Source: Pomphorhynchus laevis
Lineage: Eukaryota > Acanthocephala > Palaeacanthocephala > Echinorhynchida > Pomphorhynchidae
DNA: 64,000 nucleotides
Assembly: GCA_012934845.2 (NCBI GenBank)
Contig: WNNJ02002220.1
Location: 1-64,000, forward strand
Direction of reading: 5' to 3'
In this document: piece by piece, positions 60,911 to 64,000 of the stretch
Position numbering within the stretch: position 1 is the stretch's first letter
Layout of the letters: each line of letters opens with the position of its first letter
Position numbers and translations under genes: made by a program
The notes under the pieces: generated by a model
Database searches by the model: none
What the model was told of the DNA's origin: nothing
What the model saw: only the letters and a program-made list of their open reading frames with translations

Positions 60911-61682
60911 GTGTTTAAGGTCTTAAAATTTTTTGTTCTTATGACTGTTCCAGTGGATCCAGTTAAAATTAGTGAATTTTTTGTCTCTGACTTTGATGGA
61001 GAGGTGCTTCCTCCTTTAAAGAAACATGTGAATCTTGCGATTATTACTCCTAACACACCTGTAGCCAGAAACATGTCGTTTAACGTTTACCTAAGAAAAT
61101 TTGTTCAAGCACTACCTGCCAGAGTAATTTTTAACTTTGCGAGAGTTATTAATAACACGTACAGAATCTCCTTTGTTACTCCCGACCTTTCCTCATCCTA
61201 TGAAAAGTTTTTCAACGATAATCTCTCGAACATGGGGGTTCTTACCCTTAAACCAATTATGGCCTTAATAAAAGTGACCTTAATAAATCACTGGCCTTAA
61301 TAATAGTGACATCGAAGTCCTTGAGAAACGCTTTAACCTACACAATGTTAGGTTCATCAATAACAAGGACAATTTGCCTATTCCTATTGCATTTGCTAAT
61401 ACTGATGAATGCAACGCAGATATTATTTCTAAGGCTGCGCAAAATCCCTTTATGGGGTGTAATCTTAAATTTACAAAAATCATATCAGATAATCTAGTGT
61501 ACCACCATTGCAACACATATCACGGCTGGGGGCACTGGAGCTCTAGTTGCAATAAATCAAGAGTCTGTGAGATCTGTGGTTCGAACGACAGCAATCACAA
61601 CTTCGATTGCAGACTTCCTCCAAAATGCTCGAATTGTTGTCTTTCACATCCAGCTTGGTCTAGGATATGTGAAATTTTTTAA
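60911..61682 (+). pseudogene. LINE-C2 ORF1, gag-like with zinc knuckles
   Basis: The first open part (to 61300) has DPVKISEFFVSDFDGEVLPP and an RNA-binding-like NVYLRKFVQALPARVIFNFA. A frame change near 61300 leads into the next (61374-61682): PIPIAFANTDECNADIIS, then CNTYHGWGHWSSSC (CX4HX4H/C-type knuckle; the first Cys of the usual CX2C is changed to His), CEICGSNDSNHNFDC and CSNCCLSHPAWSRIC. Three Cys/His clusters in a row are typical for ORF1 of I/R1/Jockey-group LINEs. Likely RNA-binding; inactive here. Confidence 0.75.
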
Positions 61683-62166
61683 AAATACGCCAGAAGACAT
61701 CTATAAAAGGCGAATTTTGGCTCAAACCCTCCTCCCTGCAACTTCAATCAAATCTACCAACCGTCTTCCAATAATGAAGAAATTCTCGAAATTTGCAGAA
61801 GAATAAATCAAGATACCATAAAGTCAATGCAATCCATGATAGCTAATTTAGTCAACGCTTTATTCTCTTCACCATAGATTTCCTCTACTGATTTGATAAA
61901 GTCCAACAACGAGTTAAATCTAACTACATGAAAAATTCTTCTAAGAAAATGTCTTCCTCCGTCAGCACAAATAACCCCCTGTTATCAAGCTAACGAAAAA
62001 CGGTAATTCTACTTTGGAAATGGCGGTGGCCAACAATAAGAAGGAAAATGAAGATAACGCCTGTAGGCAAGTGTCTCTAACTTGTCCGACTGGGTGTGGA
62101 GAGGGCAAACTTCTAACCTCCAGTTCGGACTAGGAGGAGGCAGCGCACTCCAGCTAGCCTAACACA

Positions 62167-63009
62167 ATGCAAAGTAATCAAGATCCTTTTCCACTGAATA
62201 TCCTTCGGTGGAACTCGGGAGGTGATTTTGCCCTTAGACTTTTATCTGGTAGAGATGCAGATGTTATAGGCATTCAGGAGACGCGATCTATACGTATCCG
62301 TCGGGGCATTACTCGATTTATCTCAAAGCACATCTACACCCACTATACTCCGTACATAACCCCACCTCACTCATCTTCATCTCAAGGTCTTTTAACCCTA
62401 GTTAAATGCTCCTTACGATCTTCCCTCCTGTTAAACTACTCTTGTCCAGCCCTGTCTTGTTAAGCTATATCACTCTGTAATAACAGCAAACGCATCAGTA
62501 TAGCCAATATCTACATCCGTCCAGGGGAGATTCACAAGAACCGTGGCCTCCTGGACCGTATTTTAAATAGTGGCTCTGACATGTTACTTGGTGACTTAAA
62601 CGACATAACTGGTTGTTGGATTAATGTAGCACTCCGTAGAGCAAGAAATGACTATCTTATTCATAAATCACCGTCCCCTAACTTACATTGCTCAACAACA
62701 AATTATCTCCTCGATATATTACTGCTTCATAAGATGTGGTTGTTGAAACCCATCTGCACGGAGCAGTCGCGCCAACAACTGACCGACTCTCATGACTTAA
62801 TTCGCTGGCGGATAGAGGTAGATACGTTGCTTCGAAGGAGGTTTCACTTTGATCCTATCAGAGTGACGTTGTTCCAGGCAGCTATCCAAATCTTCCTCAG
62901 AATTGGAAATGAGAGTGTGACCGAATTTAATTCCTACCTCTCTTCGCAAGCTACCGCGTTGCTTTCGACTACCTATAGAGGTTGTATATACAATTCCACT
63001 CCAGCATAA
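62167..63009 (+). pseudogene. LINE-C2 ORF2, APE endonuclease part
   Basis: Opens MQSNQDPFPLNILRWNSGGD, then DADVIGIQETRSIR (IQET box), then in another frame MLLGDLNDITGC (GDLN box), LLDILLLHKMWLL and QQLTDSHDLIRW (SDH box followed by D). The boxes are all present but split between frames by a break between 62460 and 62580. Confidence 0.75.
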
Positions 63010-63411
63010 CTCAAGGTCCTAGCTAAAATGCTACACCTTCCAAATCTCTCTGTTTCCGCCAAATAGGCCCTCTCGAATGAATACTGGATCACTAGATATA
63101 GGTTCCAGCTGGGGAAGGATTGCTCACTTTAACCTTTCTCAGTTTTCCTTTTGCAAAATATTCAAGAAGGAGAAGGTGGTATGTTGGAAGGATAGAGCAT
63201 TAGGCTAGATTGGTAGTATTGGCCTTGATAAAGTTTTAAAGGAGTCGCTATCCCTACGTAATTATGGAACCACTCAATCACCTTAACCAATTCCGCCTTG
63301 GTGTAACTTCAGGAGTAAGGATTTATCTGTTACAGATATCCTTAACTCCTAGAGGCCACTCAGGGCACCTCCAAATTTCATGCGCCACTCTCCACTCGGG
63401 AATGTAAGCTT

Positions 63412-64000
63412 TTGAAAGACAGTCAGAGAAAGGAAGTCGCCATCACAATGCTATTAGCCTCCCCGTCCGACATTGCTGGCATAAATATCAGCCGTCGCGT
63501 ATTTTTACCAAAACAGAAATCGATTACCTGTCCTAAAGATCTGCAAAACATTTCGATACGAAACTCCCTCATCTCCATTTACGAAAAAGCGCTTGCGCGT
63601 AAAATCGGCGACCATCTAAGTAGACAAAATTTAATCCCATTCGGTTTTCATGGGTACTTAAGAGATAGCTCGGTCCATTCAGCAATAGGTGAAGTGCATC
63701 AGTTTTGTCGTGATAATAGCCATCAACTTGCTGTAGCTGTTTTCCTTGACTTTTCTGCTGCATTTGACCGTATCTCTATTCCCTTCGTTATCTTCTCTCG
63801 AAGGTCCCTCGGGTTGCCTGCGAGAATTGTTAATAGGGTGGAGATATTCTGTACACCAAGCAGTTCTAATATGAAGACGACCCTGATGTGAGTCAGTTCT
63901 ACCCTATTACGTGTGTGTCTCAAGGATCGTCACTTTCTCCAATCTGATATCTTGCTGCATCCATTGTACTACTCAAGAATTTTAAACGTGATCAACATCT
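63412..64000 (+). pseudogene. LINE-C2 ORF2, RT N-terminal half (partial at window end)
   Basis: VFLPKQKSITCPKDLQNISI, RNSLISIYEKALARKI, NLIPFGFHGYLRDSSVHSAI and AVAVFLDFSAAFDRISIPFV (first palm motif). A frame change near 63890 precedes a VSQGSSLSP-like block; the YADD region lies beyond the window. Confidence 0.8.

Larger units (their letters stand above)
60908..64000 (+). mobile_element. LINE-C copy C2, runs off the window
   Basis: ORF1 at 60911-61682 (gag-like, zinc knuckles), APE endonuclease from 62167, RT from about 63400 to the window end. The 5' end is abrupt, directly after the minisatellite. The RT part matches C1 (38672-40245) closely. Several frame breaks. 61690-62160 is a low-similarity inter-ORF region with a Lys-rich stretch. 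Confidence 0.85.

Noticed and set aside
1-64000. tRNA, rRNA and CRISPR elements
   Set aside because: No cloverleaf with A/B boxes, no rRNA-like conserved stretch and no spaced repeat array was seen; the periodic repeats here are satellites or LINE-linked arrays.

Overview
The window is AT-rich eukaryotic DNA, almost certainly from a small metazoan. It holds spliced GT-AG genes with introns as short as 46-52 bp next to introns of several kilobases, and dense non-LTR retrotransposons in decayed and near-intact states. I cannot name the species. Two host genes are supported by conserved protein sequence. One is the C-terminal half of an OSR1/SPAK (fray-like) Ste20 kinase on + (five exons, 2464-18751), whose last intron of about 14 kb is filled with retroelements. 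The other is an MPPED/UPF0046-type metallophosphoesterase on - (48483 down to 40943, last exon not found), whose two long introns hold a retroelement and a Merlin-type DNA transposon.

Layout. 1-2463: AT-rich DNA with direct repeats. 2464-4597: kinase exons 1-4. 4598-18652: the large intron, with a LINE-A copy (A1) nested inside a LINE-B copy (B1), a second LINE-B remnant (B3), Penelope-like (PLE) RT and LINE-C 3' fragments. 18653-18751: last kinase exon. 18950-22020: PLE fragments and several copies of a structured PLE terminal repeat carrying hammerhead-type core boxes, plus a LINE-A 3' fragment. 22352-24673: a homogeneous 416-bp satellite. 22107-26760: a separate dispersed repeat family on both sides of the satellite. 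27250-31766: LINE-B and LINE-D copies. 32226-35270: quiet AT-rich DNA with one small unassigned ORF. 35400-38250: a small multicopy membrane-protein family in a 1-kb-arm inverted repeat with a conserved TATA promoter block. 38480-40245: LINE-C. 40943-48483: metallophosphoesterase gene. 48745-51010: LINE-E remnants. 51111-60750: two long LINE-A copies, A2 and A3. 60750-60907: a 20-bp minisatellite between head-to-head LINEs. 60908-64000: a LINE-C copy running off the window.

LINE-A (CR1-like) is the best preserved family. ORF1 has a PHD-like Cys finger and an RRM-like domain. ORF2 has APE endonuclease and RT. The ORFs overlap by 37 nt in all three long copies, the 3' end forms a hairpin with compensatory changes, and each copy has different short tandem repeats 5' of ORF1. 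ORF2 of A3 is open for 969 codons.

The most interesting signals are the PLE terminal repeat, whose hammerhead boxes occur in a non-canonical linear order; the LINE-A 3' hairpin; the inverted-repeat gene family with near-leaderless TATA promoters; the 37-nt ORF overlap; and a Merlin element whose transposase is interrupted by a retroelement C-terminal domain.
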